Source: Longimicrobiales bacterium
Lineage (GTDB): Bacteria; Gemmatimonadota; Gemmatimonadetes; Longimicrobiales; Gaopeijiaceae
DNA length: 64,000 bases
NCBI GenBank assembly: GCA_028284495.1
Contig: JANQRP010000032.1
Coordinates: forward strand, 168,615-232,614
Reading direction: 5' to 3'
Shown here in pieces: positions 1 through 7,990 of this stretch (the stretch's first letter is position 1; each line of letters begins with the position of its first letter). The notes under the pieces were generated by a model. The model was given only the letters and a program-made list of their open reading frames with translations, had not been told where the DNA came from and did no database searches. A program made the position numbers and the translations under genes.

Positions 1-1419
1 GTCATGGCGTGGGAGACGACTGCGGCTCTCGCGATGGTGCTGACCGCGCTGATCTTCCTCCCGCGCTACCTGCGGAAGGGGATCACCACGATCCCCGAGT
101 ACCTCGAGAAGCGCTTCGATCGCCCGACGCGCGTAATCATGTCGCTGTTGTTCCTTGCCTCGTACGTGGCGGCGATCCTGCCCGTGGTGCTGATCTTCGG
201 GGCGGCGGGGCTGGAGAGTCTCTTCGACGTGTCGGGGAGCCTGGGCATCGAGGTCGAGACGGCCCGGTGGATCCTGATCTGGGGCATCGGAACACTCGGG
301 TCACTCTACGCGATCTTCGGTGGTCTTCGCGCGGTCGCCATCTCCGACACCGTGAACGGCATCGGCTTCCTTCTCGCCGGGGTGCTCGTGACGGTGCTGG
401 GCCTGATGGCGGTGGGCGAGGGGAGCGCGGCGGAGGGGCTCGCGACCGTCTATCGCGACGAGTATCCGAAGTTCGACATCACCGGTGATGAGCCGGGGAG
501 CTTCCTGCCGTTCGGCGTGCTGTTCACGGGAATGATCATCAACCAGATCTTCTTCTGGTGCGTGAACCAGTCGATCCTGCAGCGTGCGCTCGGGGCGAAG
601 AACCTCGCCGAGGGCCAGAAGGGCGTCCTGATCGGCGCCTTCCTGAAGCTGCTCGGTCCGCTCGTGGTCGTGCTGCCGGGCGTCATCGCCTGGCACATGT
701 TCAAGGGCGAGCTCACGCAGGCCGACTATCTGCTCGCCTACCCGACGCTGGTGAAGGCGGTGCTGCCCGCCGCGCTCTCGGGGGTCTTCGCCGCGGTCAT
801 GGTGGGCGCGGTGCTGAGCACCTTCAACAGCGTGCTGAACAGCGCGGCCACCCTGTGGAGCTTCGGCGTCTACCGATCGCTCATCCGCCCCGATGCCGAC
901 GATCGCCAGCTGGTGCGGACCGGCCGGACCTGCAGCCTCGTGCTGGCGGTCGCGGCGATGCTCGCGGCGCCCTTCATCGACACCGAGGGGAGCCTCTACA
1001 ACTACCTGCAACAGATCAACGCGACCTTCTTCGGGCCGATGCTCGCGGTGGTGCTGGCCGCACTCTTCACGCGGTGGGTCTCCGCGGCCGCGGCCAAGAC
1101 GGCGCTGATCGTCGGGCCGGTGATGTTCTTCACCATCAACTTCGCGCTGCACGACCGGATCCAGGCGTGGCTCGCGTCGACGTTCGGTCTCGTCGACCCG
1201 GTGCACTTCCTGCACTTCCTCGCGTTCGTGTTCCTGCTGACGGTGCTGCTGATGGTCGTCGTGAGCCGCGTCCGCCCGGTCGCGGATTCCGCGGTCGGCA
1301 GTGCGGAGGTGGGCGAGGTTCCATCTCCCGTGGACATGCAGCCGTGGCGCCACGCACGCTGGGTGTCGGCCGTGGTCGTGTTCTGTACCGTGGCGACGTA
1401 CGTGGCGCTCGCGCAGTAG
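1..1419 (+). CDS. Sodium:solute symporter (SSS/SLC5) family permease, 5'-truncated
   Basis: Polytopic inner-membrane protein, 471 residues visible from the first ATG at position 4. The reading frame is open to the window edge. The first residues (LIFLPRYLRKGITTIPEYLE) match the segment after about the third helix of SSS proteins, so roughly 80 N-terminal residues probably lie outside the window; this is inferred from the family. About ten further hydrophobic segments follow, with family-typical stretches such as QSILQRALGAKN and a long helix ending STFNSVLNSAAT. SSS proteins couple Na+ entry to uptake of sugars, inositol, amino acids or carboxylates; the substrate cannot be read here. It converges on a Gfo/Idh/MocA oxidoreductase 10 bp downstream, compatible with sugar or inositol use but not proof of it. 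Confidence 0.9.
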   Translation, partial: VMAWETTAALAMVLTALIFLPRYLRKGITTIPEYLEKRFDRPTRVIMSLLFLASYVAAILPVVLIFGAAGLESLFDVSGSLGIEVETARWILIWGIGTLGSLYAIFGGLRAVAISDTVNGIGFLLAGVLVTVLGLMAVGEGSAAEGLATVYRDEYPKFDITGDEPGSFLPFGVLFTGMIINQIFFWCVNQSILQRALGAKNLAEGQKGVLIGAFLKLLGPLVVVLPGVIAWHMFKGELTQADYLLAYPTLVKAVLPAALSGVFAAVMVGAVLSTFNSVLNSAATLWSFGVYRSLIRPDADDRQLVRTGRTCSLVLAVAAMLAAPFIDTEGSLYNYLQQINATFFGPMLAVVLAALFTRWVSAAAAKTALIVGPVMFFTINFALHDRIQAWLASTFGLVDPVHFLHFLAFVFLLTVLLMVVVSRVRPVADSAVGSAEVGEVPSPVDMQPWRHARWVSAVVVFCTVATYVALAQ

Positions 1420-1429
1420 CGGGTCGGCG

Positions 1430-2515
1430 TCAGCCGGCGAGGTCGACGCGTGTGCCCCGCTGCATCGCCCGGTCGGCCGCCGCGATCAGGCGCATCGCGG
1501 CGAGGCCCTCCCGGTGGGTCACGGTGAAGGGTTCACCGCGGAGATTGCGAGTGATGAAGTCGTCGACCTCCGCCCTGTAGGCCGGGCCGAAGCGGCGGAT
1601 GAAGGGCGGGACGTCCGGCCCGTAGTCCCTCAGCCCCACGCGCCGCCGGTCGAGTAGCGCGTGGTGGCGTCCGTACGCCTCGAGGCGCACGCTGAGTGGA
1701 TCCCCTTCGAAGTGCCCGACGTGGATCCGGCCCTCACGGCCGAAGAGGACGCACTCGTTCCGATAGCCCGCCACGTGGTTCCGACTCACCTGGAGCTGGG
1801 CGATGGCGCCCGAGTCCAGCCACATCTGGACGAACGCGTCGTCGTGCGCCTCGGGCGGTGCTTCCGGGAGGGTCTGGTTGTGGACCCGGGCCCCGTGGGC
1901 GGCGATCGACTCGGGCGTCGCCCGCGAGAGCCAGAGGATCTCGTCGGCGTTGTGCACGCCCATGTCGACCAGCAGTCCCGCGCTCTCGTACTCGGGCGGG
2001 GGCGGACCGGGGTCTTCGAGTACCGACACCAGCTTGAAGAGCTCGCCGATGGCGCCCGACCGCAGGAGCCGCTCGGCGGCGAGCATCGCCGGGTCGAAGC
2101 GTCGCTGGAACGCGAGCATCACGGCGCGCGAGCGGACTTCGTCCGCGTCGAGCCACGCACCGAGCGCCTCGCTCTCGTCGAGCGCGTCGGCGAGCGGCTT
2201 CTCGAGCAGCACGCGGATGCCGGCCGCGACCAGCGCCTCCGTGTCGGCGCGGTGGCGGTTCGTGCGGGTCGCAACGATCGCCGCGTCGGCCACGCCGGAC
2301 CGCACGAGGGCCTCGACCGACCCGAACGCCTCGAGCGGATGCGACTGCCTCGATCGGAGCGCCGCGACGACCTCCCCGTCGTCCGGGTGGTGCCGATCCA
2401 CCACGGCCACGAGCCGGCAGTCGCCGCGCGCGGCGGCGAGCTCCTGCACATGAAGGGCGTGGAAGTGGCCGATGCGGCCGACGCCCACCACGGCGACGCG
2501 AAGGGGATCGGACAT
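1430..2515 (-). CDS. Gfo/Idh/MocA family oxidoreductase (inositol 2-dehydrogenase-like)
   Basis: Cytosolic NAD(P)-dependent oxidoreductase of 361 residues. The start is set at the ATG directly before the Rossmann strand; the longer open frame adds an Arg/Pro-rich stretch without family character. Visible motifs are the dinucleotide-binding loop VAVVGVGRIGHFHA near residues 6-19, the family signature LLEKPLAD with the conserved Lys, and DMGVHNADEILWL, which carries the D-x3-H catalytic pair seen in inositol dehydrogenases. The C-terminal half is the alpha/beta substrate domain. Substrates in this family are inositols, sugars or their derivatives; the exact one is unknown. It converges with the SSS permease, a possible transporter partner. 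Confidence 0.9.
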   Translation of the reverse strand: MSDPLRVAVVGVGRIGHFHALHVQELAAARGDCRLVAVVDRHHPDDGEVVAALRSRQSHPLEAFGSVEALVRSGVADAAIVATRTNRHRADTEALVAAGIRVLLEKPLADALDESEALGAWLDADEVRSRAVMLAFQRRFDPAMLAAERLLRSGAIGELFKLVSVLEDPGPPPPEYESAGLLVDMGVHNADEILWLSRATPESIAAHGARVHNQTLPEAPPEAHDDAFVQMWLDSGAIAQLQVSRNHVAGYRNECVLFGREGRIHVGHFEGDPLSVRLEAYGRHHALLDRRRVGLRDYGPDVPPFIRRFGPAYRAEVDDFITRNLRGEPFTVTHREGLAAMRLIAAADRAMQRGTRVDLAG

Positions 2516-2703
2516 GTCGTGGGTCGATGGGGTCGTGGTCGGGGATCCAGCCGTGACGGGGCACGCCGAGCGTGCAACCTCGCTCGGTCGGCCGAGCCGG
2601 GCGAGTGCACCGCGACGCCCCCGGCGTGACACGCTTTCGCCGGAGGCCGCCGGGGGAGTAGCGTAGCAGCCTGGACTGCTCCTCCCCGCAGGTGACCCCT
2701 CCG

Positions 2704-3216
2704 ATGCGTCGATCGATCCTCTCCATCGCGGCCCTCACGACGGTGGCGACCGCGTGTGCATCCGCCGGCCCACCGGTTCCCGCCTCCACGCTTCCCGCCT
2801 GCTCGATCGCCGGCGCGCCCGCCCAGTGGCGGGTCGTGGTCGACCGCTCGGCGCGCTTCTGCGTCCCCGCCGACTGGACCGTTCAGGGCGAGCGGGCTCG
2901 GTCCGGCTCCGGGAGCGAGATCACATGGGGGACGAGCCCGCCGCGCGCCATTCGCTCGAGCGTCACCACGGTGACCGGAGCGCAGCGACCGACTCAGGCA
3001 CAGCTCCGGGCGCAGCTCGGGATGCAGGAGGTGCACCGGGCGACGGAGACGATCGGAGGGGACCCCGTCGATCTGTTCATCAACGTGGTGGACGGCGACT
3101 TCTTCTCCGGAGCGAGCTGGCCCCAGGGCACGACCTGGTCGATGCGGGGCGAGGCGTCGACCGAGGGCGAGGCCCGTGAGCACCTGATCATCTACCGGAC
3201 GGTGCGGCGGAACTGA
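2704..3216 (+). CDS. Hypothetical lipoprotein
   Basis: Small exported protein of 170 residues, not recognised. The ATG at 2704 was chosen because it gives a clean signal peptide (MRRSILSIAALTTVATAC, lipobox-like ATAC) and has AGGTG about 9 bases upstream; the GTG at 2692 would overlap that ribosome site. The mature part has a second Cys (RFCVPADW) and alternating beta-type sequence. It ends 2 bp before the next lipoprotein gene and is probably cotranscribed with it. Function unknown. Confidence 0.65.
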   Translation: MRRSILSIAALTTVATACASAGPPVPASTLPACSIAGAPAQWRVVVDRSARFCVPADWTVQGERARSGSGSEITWGTSPPRAIRSSVTTVTGAQRPTQAQLRAQLGMQEVHRATETIGGDPVDLFINVVDGDFFSGASWPQGTTWSMRGEASTEGEAREHLIIYRTVRRN

Positions 3217-3217
3217 G

Positions 3218-4501
3218 GTGAGGAGACTCCGTCCTTCCCGAGGGTCGATGATCCTCCTGGGGCTCGCCGCCGGGGCGGTGGCGTGCACGGGGGGCGAGGA
3301 GCCGCCGGCGACCGACGAGGTGACCGTCCGCGTCGAGGATGGCGTCACGATCATCGAGCATCCGGGGCTGCACGTCGCGGACTCGACGGCGTGGTCGATC
3401 GAGGCGGAGCCGTTCGTGTCGATCGGGGCGCTGGAGGGTCCGCCCGAACAGCTCTTCGGGCGCGTCCGGGCCGTGTTGCTCCTTCCGTCCGACGAGATCC
3501 TCGTCGCCGACGACCAGGCGGTCGAGCTGCGCCGGTACGATCTGGACGGGCGGTTCCTGGGTCTCCACGGGCGAGCCGGCGACGGACCGGGCGAGTTCAT
3601 CGGCATGACCGGTCTGCACCGGCTCTCGGGCGACTCGATCGCTGTCGTCAACGACCACGAGGGCCTGCGCATTCACCGTTTCGACCCCGAACTCCGGTTC
3701 GTGCGCCGGGCGCGTCCGCGGCTGTCCGCGATGTCGGCCGAGCCGCCGTTCACCTCGGACACGTTCGAGGGCATGTACCCGTCGGGCGATCTGGTCATGG
3801 CAGACTATCGACGTGTCTGCGAGTTCGGCGCGGGCACACCCTGCTCCGACAGCCTGACCTTCTTCCGTACGAACGAGGAGGGCGACGCGCTCGTCCGATT
3901 CGGCACGCATCCGTACGATCGGTCGGTGAGTGTTCGCATGGAGGACGGACCGAACTTCGCCTGGCGATTGCCCCACCCCCAGCCCATGTGGACCGTGGCG
4001 GGCGACACGTTCTACCTGATCGATTCCGGACGCAGAGAGATCCTCGCGTACGGTCCGGACGGCCGCCTGATCAGGCGCACGCGCATCGCGGGTCGTGCAC
4101 CCCGCTGGTCGGCGGAGGACGTATTTCCAAGGCCCGAGGTGGCGCGGGGCGGGCTCGACCTCGAGCGTCTCCGCGCCATGAACGCCGTAATGCGAGATGC
4201 TTCCCTCCCCGACACCTTCCCGACCTTCGCCGACCTCGTCGCGGACCAGGACGGATGGCTCTGGCTCCGGGAGTACCTCCCGCCTGCGGTCGAGGCCCAG
4301 ACTCCTCCCCGCTGGTACGTCTTCGATCCCGACGGTCGCCTTCGGTATTCCGTGCGCTCCCCGCGTGGACTCCTGCGAGGGTGGAGCACCCTGGCGATCA
4401 TGCCTGCGCCGGACATCGGGAGAGCTGTGGCACTGGGTGTGACGACCGACGAACTGGGCGTTCAGCGGGTCGTGGGCTATCGGATCCTCGGGCGTGAATG
4501 A
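3218..4501 (+). CDS. 6-bladed beta-propeller lipoprotein (paralog 1)
   Basis: Predicted exported lipoprotein of 427 residues. GTG start just after the previous stop; an ATG at 3248 is an alternative. A signal peptide with lipobox (LAAGAVAC) is followed by a propeller made of repeated blades. The blade signature GRAGDGPGEF near residue 120 and the ending TTDELGVQRVVGYRI are shared with the other four paralogs in this window. Proteins of this type are abundant in Gemmatimonadota and Bacteroidota and largely uncharacterised; they resemble NHL-type propellers and may bind ligands or proteins at the cell surface or periplasm. Converges with paralog 2. Confidence 0.8.
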   Translation: MRRLRPSRGSMILLGLAAGAVACTGGEEPPATDEVTVRVEDGVTIIEHPGLHVADSTAWSIEAEPFVSIGALEGPPEQLFGRVRAVLLLPSDEILVADDQAVELRRYDLDGRFLGLHGRAGDGPGEFIGMTGLHRLSGDSIAVVNDHEGLRIHRFDPELRFVRRARPRLSAMSAEPPFTSDTFEGMYPSGDLVMADYRRVCEFGAGTPCSDSLTFFRTNEEGDALVRFGTHPYDRSVSVRMEDGPNFAWRLPHPQPMWTVAGDTFYLIDSGRREILAYGPDGRLIRRTRIAGRAPRWSAEDVFPRPEVARGGLDLERLRAMNAVMRDASLPDTFPTFADLVADQDGWLWLREYLPPAVEAQTPPRWYVFDPDGRLRYSVRSPRGLLRGWSTLAIMPAPDIGRAVALGVTTDELGVQRVVGYRILGRE

Positions 4502-4540
4502 GGCCTGGAGCGATCGTGGTGGGTGCGACATGCTCCGGAG

Positions 4541-5707
4541 CTACCTGGAGAGCCTGACCCAGAGGACCGACTCGACGTCCAGGGTGTCACGTTCCACGAT
4601 CGCGAGGTCGGTCTCGGAGGCTCCGATCACCTCCCCGCCGGCGGACAGGGACCAGAAACGGTCGCGCGCAAGGTCGAGCAACCCCCGCCGATGTCGACCG
4701 TCCGCATCACGCCACTCGAGAACCATCCGATCGCCTGGGATCAGCCGAGCTCCGGTGAAGGGCGGAAATCGGTTCGGGACAGGGACGTGATCCGCCCACT
4801 CCGCGAACATCACCGATGTGTCCATGCGCGCTCGCCAGAGCCGGATGGTGTCGGCCGGGATGGTCGGGTTGGGGTCCGATCGGACGATGCGCATTCGCTC
4901 GACGCCCGCGGCCCCCTCGACTCGGACCGCCGGGTGCAGGGGAGACGACAGAGCCACCGCCTCGTCCGCGCATGTGGCAGTGCCGTGGGGTGCGAAGGGA
5001 AGGTCGTCGATGGCCGGTGGCCGCCCCTCTGTCTGATGGAAGTAGACCTGCCGCGACCGTTGATGAGCGAGCAGGCTGACGCCGCCCGCCCCGTCCGTCT
5101 CGACGACGGCAAGGCTGTCGAAGCTCACCGCATTCGGCTCCAGAGAACCGAGATGGGTCTCGGTAACGACCGCTCGACCGTCGCTCCGCACGCAGGCGAG
5201 GTTCACGTTCGGTCCCAGGTCCGACGTCGAGAGGGTGCGACCGGGCGTGCCGTCGGGCGAGAAGAAGGTTATCCGGCGCTGCAGGAAGTCGCTGACAGCC
5301 ACCGAGTCACCAGGTGCCGGGTGCACAGAGATGAAGTTCGAGAACTCGCCGGGACCCTCACCCGGGCGCCCGACGTCGTCGATCCAGCGTCCGTCCTCAC
5401 CGAAGCGGCGCAAGGTGGCGCCGCCGCCGTCGCCGACCACGAGCAGAGAATCCGCGACGAATGCGGCTCCGCTCACTCGATAGAGTGCGCCACCCGGATC
5501 GAGGCCGACGCGGGCGATCGTGTCGACCGCCATACGATCCATCGGATGCGACAGGTCGAGCCGGAGTACGGTGATGCCGGCGCTGTCGGTCCGTGAGACG
5601 GTCGCGGCCCCGGCAGGGGTATCGGCGTCGGATTCGGCGCGATCGCCGGAGCACCCTGCCACGAGGGCGAGGAGCGCGAGAGCGGCGGCTCGGAGGGAAG
5701 CGGGGAT
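4541..5707 (-). CDS. 6-bladed beta-propeller lipoprotein (paralog 2), probable ATC start
   Basis: Same family as the neighbouring 3218-4501 gene: blade signature GRPGEGPGEF and an alternating beta pattern throughout. The first ATG/GTG/TTG in frame is a GTG at 5662, but that start would begin inside the lipobox (LVAGC). The frame stays open upstream to a TGA at 5731-5729 and encodes IPASLRAAALALLALVAGC, a complete lipoprotein signal peptide. ATC at 5707 lies 8 bases after AGGA and is the best initiator; initiation at ATC or an assembly error are the two explanations. The mature protein would be membrane-anchored. Function unknown. Confidence 0.75.
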   Translation of the reverse strand: MPASLRAAALALLALVAGCSGDRAESDADTPAGAATVSRTDSAGITVLRLDLSHPMDRMAVDTIARVGLDPGGALYRVSGAAFVADSLLVVGDGGGATLRRFGEDGRWIDDVGRPGEGPGEFSNFISVHPAPGDSVAVSDFLQRRITFFSPDGTPGRTLSTSDLGPNVNLACVRSDGRAVVTETHLGSLEPNAVSFDSLAVVETDGAGGVSLLAHQRSRQVYFHQTEGRPPAIDDLPFAPHGTATCADEAVALSSPLHPAVRVEGAAGVERMRIVRSDPNPTIPADTIRLWRARMDTSVMFAEWADHVPVPNRFPPFTGARLIPGDRMVLEWRDADGRHRRGLLDLARDRFWSLSAGGEVIGASETDLAIVERDTLDVESVLWVRLSR

Positions 5708-5898
5708 GAGAGGGTTCCTGACAGGGGGTCACGACAGCCCTGCGACACGTCGTCCCCGGGATAGGTTGCGCGCGATGACCCGGCCTCCAGGTACCGGCCG
5801 TGGTTGACGCGGGCGGCTCGATTCTACTGCGTACGTATCCGCCATCCGTCCGCGATGGCGTGGGACGGATCCCTGCTCGGCTCGAATCGACAACCTGG

Positions 5899-6621
5899 AT
5901 GGACACGAAGAACTGGATCGGCATCGTCCTCGCGTTCGTGGTGACGTTTCTGCTCATGTCGGGGGGCGCGGACCGCGCCACCGGTGGACTGGCGCGGGCC
6001 GTATTCGGGGGCGGCCCCGGCGAGCGCGATCTCTACATGAAGCTTCCCCTCGACCTGCCGCGCTTCCACTGGAAGTTCGACAGCCAGGCGGCGGTGCTGG
6101 CAGGGCGTCTCGAGGTCGAGATCCGCGGACACGACGGTCGCGACACGACGCTCGTCGTCTTCGAGGACGGCGCGATGTCGGACGGCTGGAGGGCGATCGA
6201 GACGGACCGAGGAGAGGGCGAGCTGTACTTCGGCTTCGTCTCGGACGTCCGGGTGCCGACCCACCCGAAGGACTCCGTGATCGTCCGCCTCGACGTGCCG
6301 CAGGACCTCGCCGGTCAGGGGCGCTGGTACACCGCCTCCCTCCCCGCCGGGCGCTACGAGGCGGTCTCGTCGTACAGCGTGATGAGCGGTCACCCCACGC
6401 TCGGCAGCCTCCTCCCGTGGTCGGGCGACGACGACGCGACGGCGTATATCGGCTGCTGGCGGGAACTCTGGCCGCTCCGGGTGACCGAGCGACAGGGGTG
6501 GGCCGGGACGCCCGAGGATGCGGCGGAGCGGTACGGGCGGACCCTCTCCTTCCTCGACCGCGTGACCGGCGGTGAGCGGGGGACCGACGGGCGGCGATGC
6601 GTCGGGGGAGGGGCGCGCTGA
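5899..6621 (+). CDS. Hypothetical membrane-anchored protein
   Basis: 240 residues, not recognised. The start is the ATG immediately before one N-terminal hydrophobic segment (about residues 6-22, NWIGIVLAFVVTFLLMSGG), which should act as a membrane anchor or uncleaved signal. The rest is hydrophilic and mixed alpha/beta, with a motif-poor C-terminal third (RWYTASLPAGRYEAVSSYS). A longer in-frame start at 5800 adds a stretch without protein-like character. It stands alone between a lipoprotein gene on the other strand and the toxin-antitoxin pair. No function is proposed. Confidence 0.6.
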   Translation: MDTKNWIGIVLAFVVTFLLMSGGADRATGGLARAVFGGGPGERDLYMKLPLDLPRFHWKFDSQAAVLAGRLEVEIRGHDGRDTTLVVFEDGAMSDGWRAIETDRGEGELYFGFVSDVRVPTHPKDSVIVRLDVPQDLAGQGRWYTASLPAGRYEAVSSYSVMSGHPTLGSLLPWSGDDDATAYIGCWRELWPLRVTERQGWAGTPEDAAERYGRTLSFLDRVTGGERGTDGRRCVGGGAR

Positions 6622-6684
6622 GTCATCCGAACGCGCCGCGCCGCACATGTTGACATTGGTTGCGATGTCACTGAATTTGGATAC

Positions 6685-6972
6685 GTGGTTGCTTCCGTCC
6701 GTGAACCGATCCAGGTCTATCTCAGCGCCGACGAACGCGCCGCACTCGATCGGGCGGCGGCCGAACTCGGTGTGTCCCGCTCCGAAGTGCTGCGCCGGGG
6801 CGTCGATGCCGTCGCAGGGCGAACCCCGTCGCAGGGCAGCCTGGCGGGGCTCGCGCACGACGGTGCGGTGGTCCCCCCCACGGACACGTCGGGAACGCCT
6901 CCACCGTCGCTGCCGGTGGCTCCGCTGGGAGAGATCCTCGAGGAGCTGAGCGCGGACCGCGGCGGACGGTGA
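6685..6972 (+). CDS. vapB: Ribbon-helix-helix antitoxin (VapB/CopG-like)
   Basis: 95 residues from a GTG start. The N-terminal 45 residues read as a ribbon-helix-helix DNA-binding domain: strand EPIQVYLSADE, then helices AALDRAAAELGVSRSEVLRRG. A Pro/Gly/Ser-rich linker follows, then a short helix (LGEILEELSADRG) that would wrap the toxin. The stop overlaps the next GTG by 4 bases (GTGA), typical of toxin-antitoxin pairs. Expected role: dimer that neutralises the PIN toxin and represses its own promoter. The long Pro-rich linker is less usual. Confidence 0.8.
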   Translation: MVASVREPIQVYLSADERAALDRAAAELGVSRSEVLRRGVDAVAGRTPSQGSLAGLAHDGAVVPPTDTSGTPPPSLPVAPLGEILEELSADRGGR

Positions 6973-7361
6973 TCTACCTCGACACCTCCGTGGCCCTGGC
7001 CCACCTTCTGGCCGAAGACCGGAGGCCATCCCCGGATCTGTGGGCCCGCGAGCTGGTATCGAGCCGACTGCTGGAGTACGAAATCTGGACGCGGATCCAC
7101 GCTCTCGATCTGGCCCGCACGCACGGTGACGCGGTGCGGCGGCTGCTTGCCCGAGTCGCCAGGGTCGAGCTTCTCCCCGATGTTCTCGCCCGCGCTCGCG
7201 ATCCGTTCCCGGTACCGGTGCGCACCCTCGACGCCCTGCACCTTGCCACGGCTTCGTGGCTCGTCGAGCGAGGGCACCCGCTCGAACTTGCGACCCTCGA
7301 CGAGCGGATGGGCGGCGCGGCCGAGGCGATGGGGATTCCGGCCTGCCCCGTGGAGGCGTGA
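6969..7361 (+). CDS. vapC: PIN-domain ribonuclease toxin (VapC-like)
   Basis: 130-residue PIN domain. The acidic metal-binding residues are visible: D5 in MIYLDTS, E36/E38 in LLEYEIW, D88 in TLDALHLA and D111 in ATLDERM. PIN toxins are Mg2+-dependent RNases that cut tRNA or rRNA and stop growth when freed from antitoxin. The GTG start overlaps the antitoxin stop by 4 bases, so the two are translationally coupled. The RNA target cannot be predicted. It converges with a Nudix gene 8 bp downstream. Confidence 0.85.
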   Translation: MIYLDTSVALAHLLAEDRRPSPDLWARELVSSRLLEYEIWTRIHALDLARTHGDAVRRLLARVARVELLPDVLARARDPFPVPVRTLDALHLATASWLVERGHPLELATLDERMGGAAEAMGIPACPVEA

Positions 7362-7369
7362 GGCCCGCG

Positions 7370-7990
7370 TCAGGTACGCGCCGGCCGGATCCCGAGCGCC
7401 GTCAGCAGCTGGTCCAGCACGCGCCACGTGAGGCCCCAAACCTGCTCGCCGACCACGTCGATCGACGGGAACGACCGAACGGCGTCGCCGATCGGGTACC
7501 GGTAGACGCCTTCCCGCTCGGGGCTCGCGAGCTCCGCCAGTGGCACCCAGTGCACCTCCTCGACCTCGTGTGAGGCGACGCGAGCCTCGGCTCCGCCGTC
7601 CACCCGGAACAGGAAGGGTGTCACGGACAGGGGCGGCAGCGCGTTGGGGCCCCGCGGCGCCACGCCGGGCAGCCGACCGAGCCAGTCGGGCGGCGCATCC
7701 GGGATCACGAGTCCGGTCTCCTCGCGGGTTTCCCGGACGGCGGTGTCGAGCAGGTGGCGGTCCCCGGGTTCGTGCTTCCCGCCCGGGAACGCCATGTGGC
7801 CGGACCACGGGTCCCGATCGACGGCGGCGCGCTTGATGAGCAGCAGCTCGGGGCCGCCGGGCGCGCGTCGAGCGATCACCGAGACGGCGGCGTGCATGAA
7901 GCCCTCGGTGCCCAGCGGGGGCGTGTCCGGTGCCGGGCTGGGGTCGGAGGGGAGCGAGAGCAGTCGGGGGAGCGCGTCGAGGTCGATCAA
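7370..7990 (-). CDS. Nudix hydrolase (CoA pyrophosphatase-like)
   Basis: 206 residues if translation begins at the TTG at 7990, which overlaps the stop of the upstream lipoprotein gene (TTGA); an ATG at 7897 would remove about 31 residues. The Nudix box is visible as GGKHEPGD followed by AVRETREETGL, the Mg2+-binding metal site. Order and spacing resemble YeaB/NudL-type CoA diphosphatases, with SGHMAFPGGKHEPGD replacing their usual SHPGQISFPGGK. Likely cytosolic and cleaves a nucleoside-diphosphate-linked substrate such as CoA; substrate unproven. Confidence 0.85.
   Translation of the reverse strand: MIDLDALPRLLSLPSDPSPAPDTPPLGTEGFMHAAVSVIARRAPGGPELLLIKRAAVDRDPWSGHMAFPGGKHEPGDRHLLDTAVRETREETGLVIPDAPPDWLGRLPGVAPRGPNALPPLSVTPFLFRVDGGAEARVASHEVEEVHWVPLAELASPEREGVYRYPIGDAVRSFPSIDVVGEQVWGLTWRVLDQLLTALGIRPART

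Noticed and set aside
301..1353. 350-residue minus-strand reading frame over the symporter gene
   Set aside because: His/Arg-rich low-complexity sequence typical of an antisense frame in high-GC DNA; the plus strand has a clear SSS transporter.
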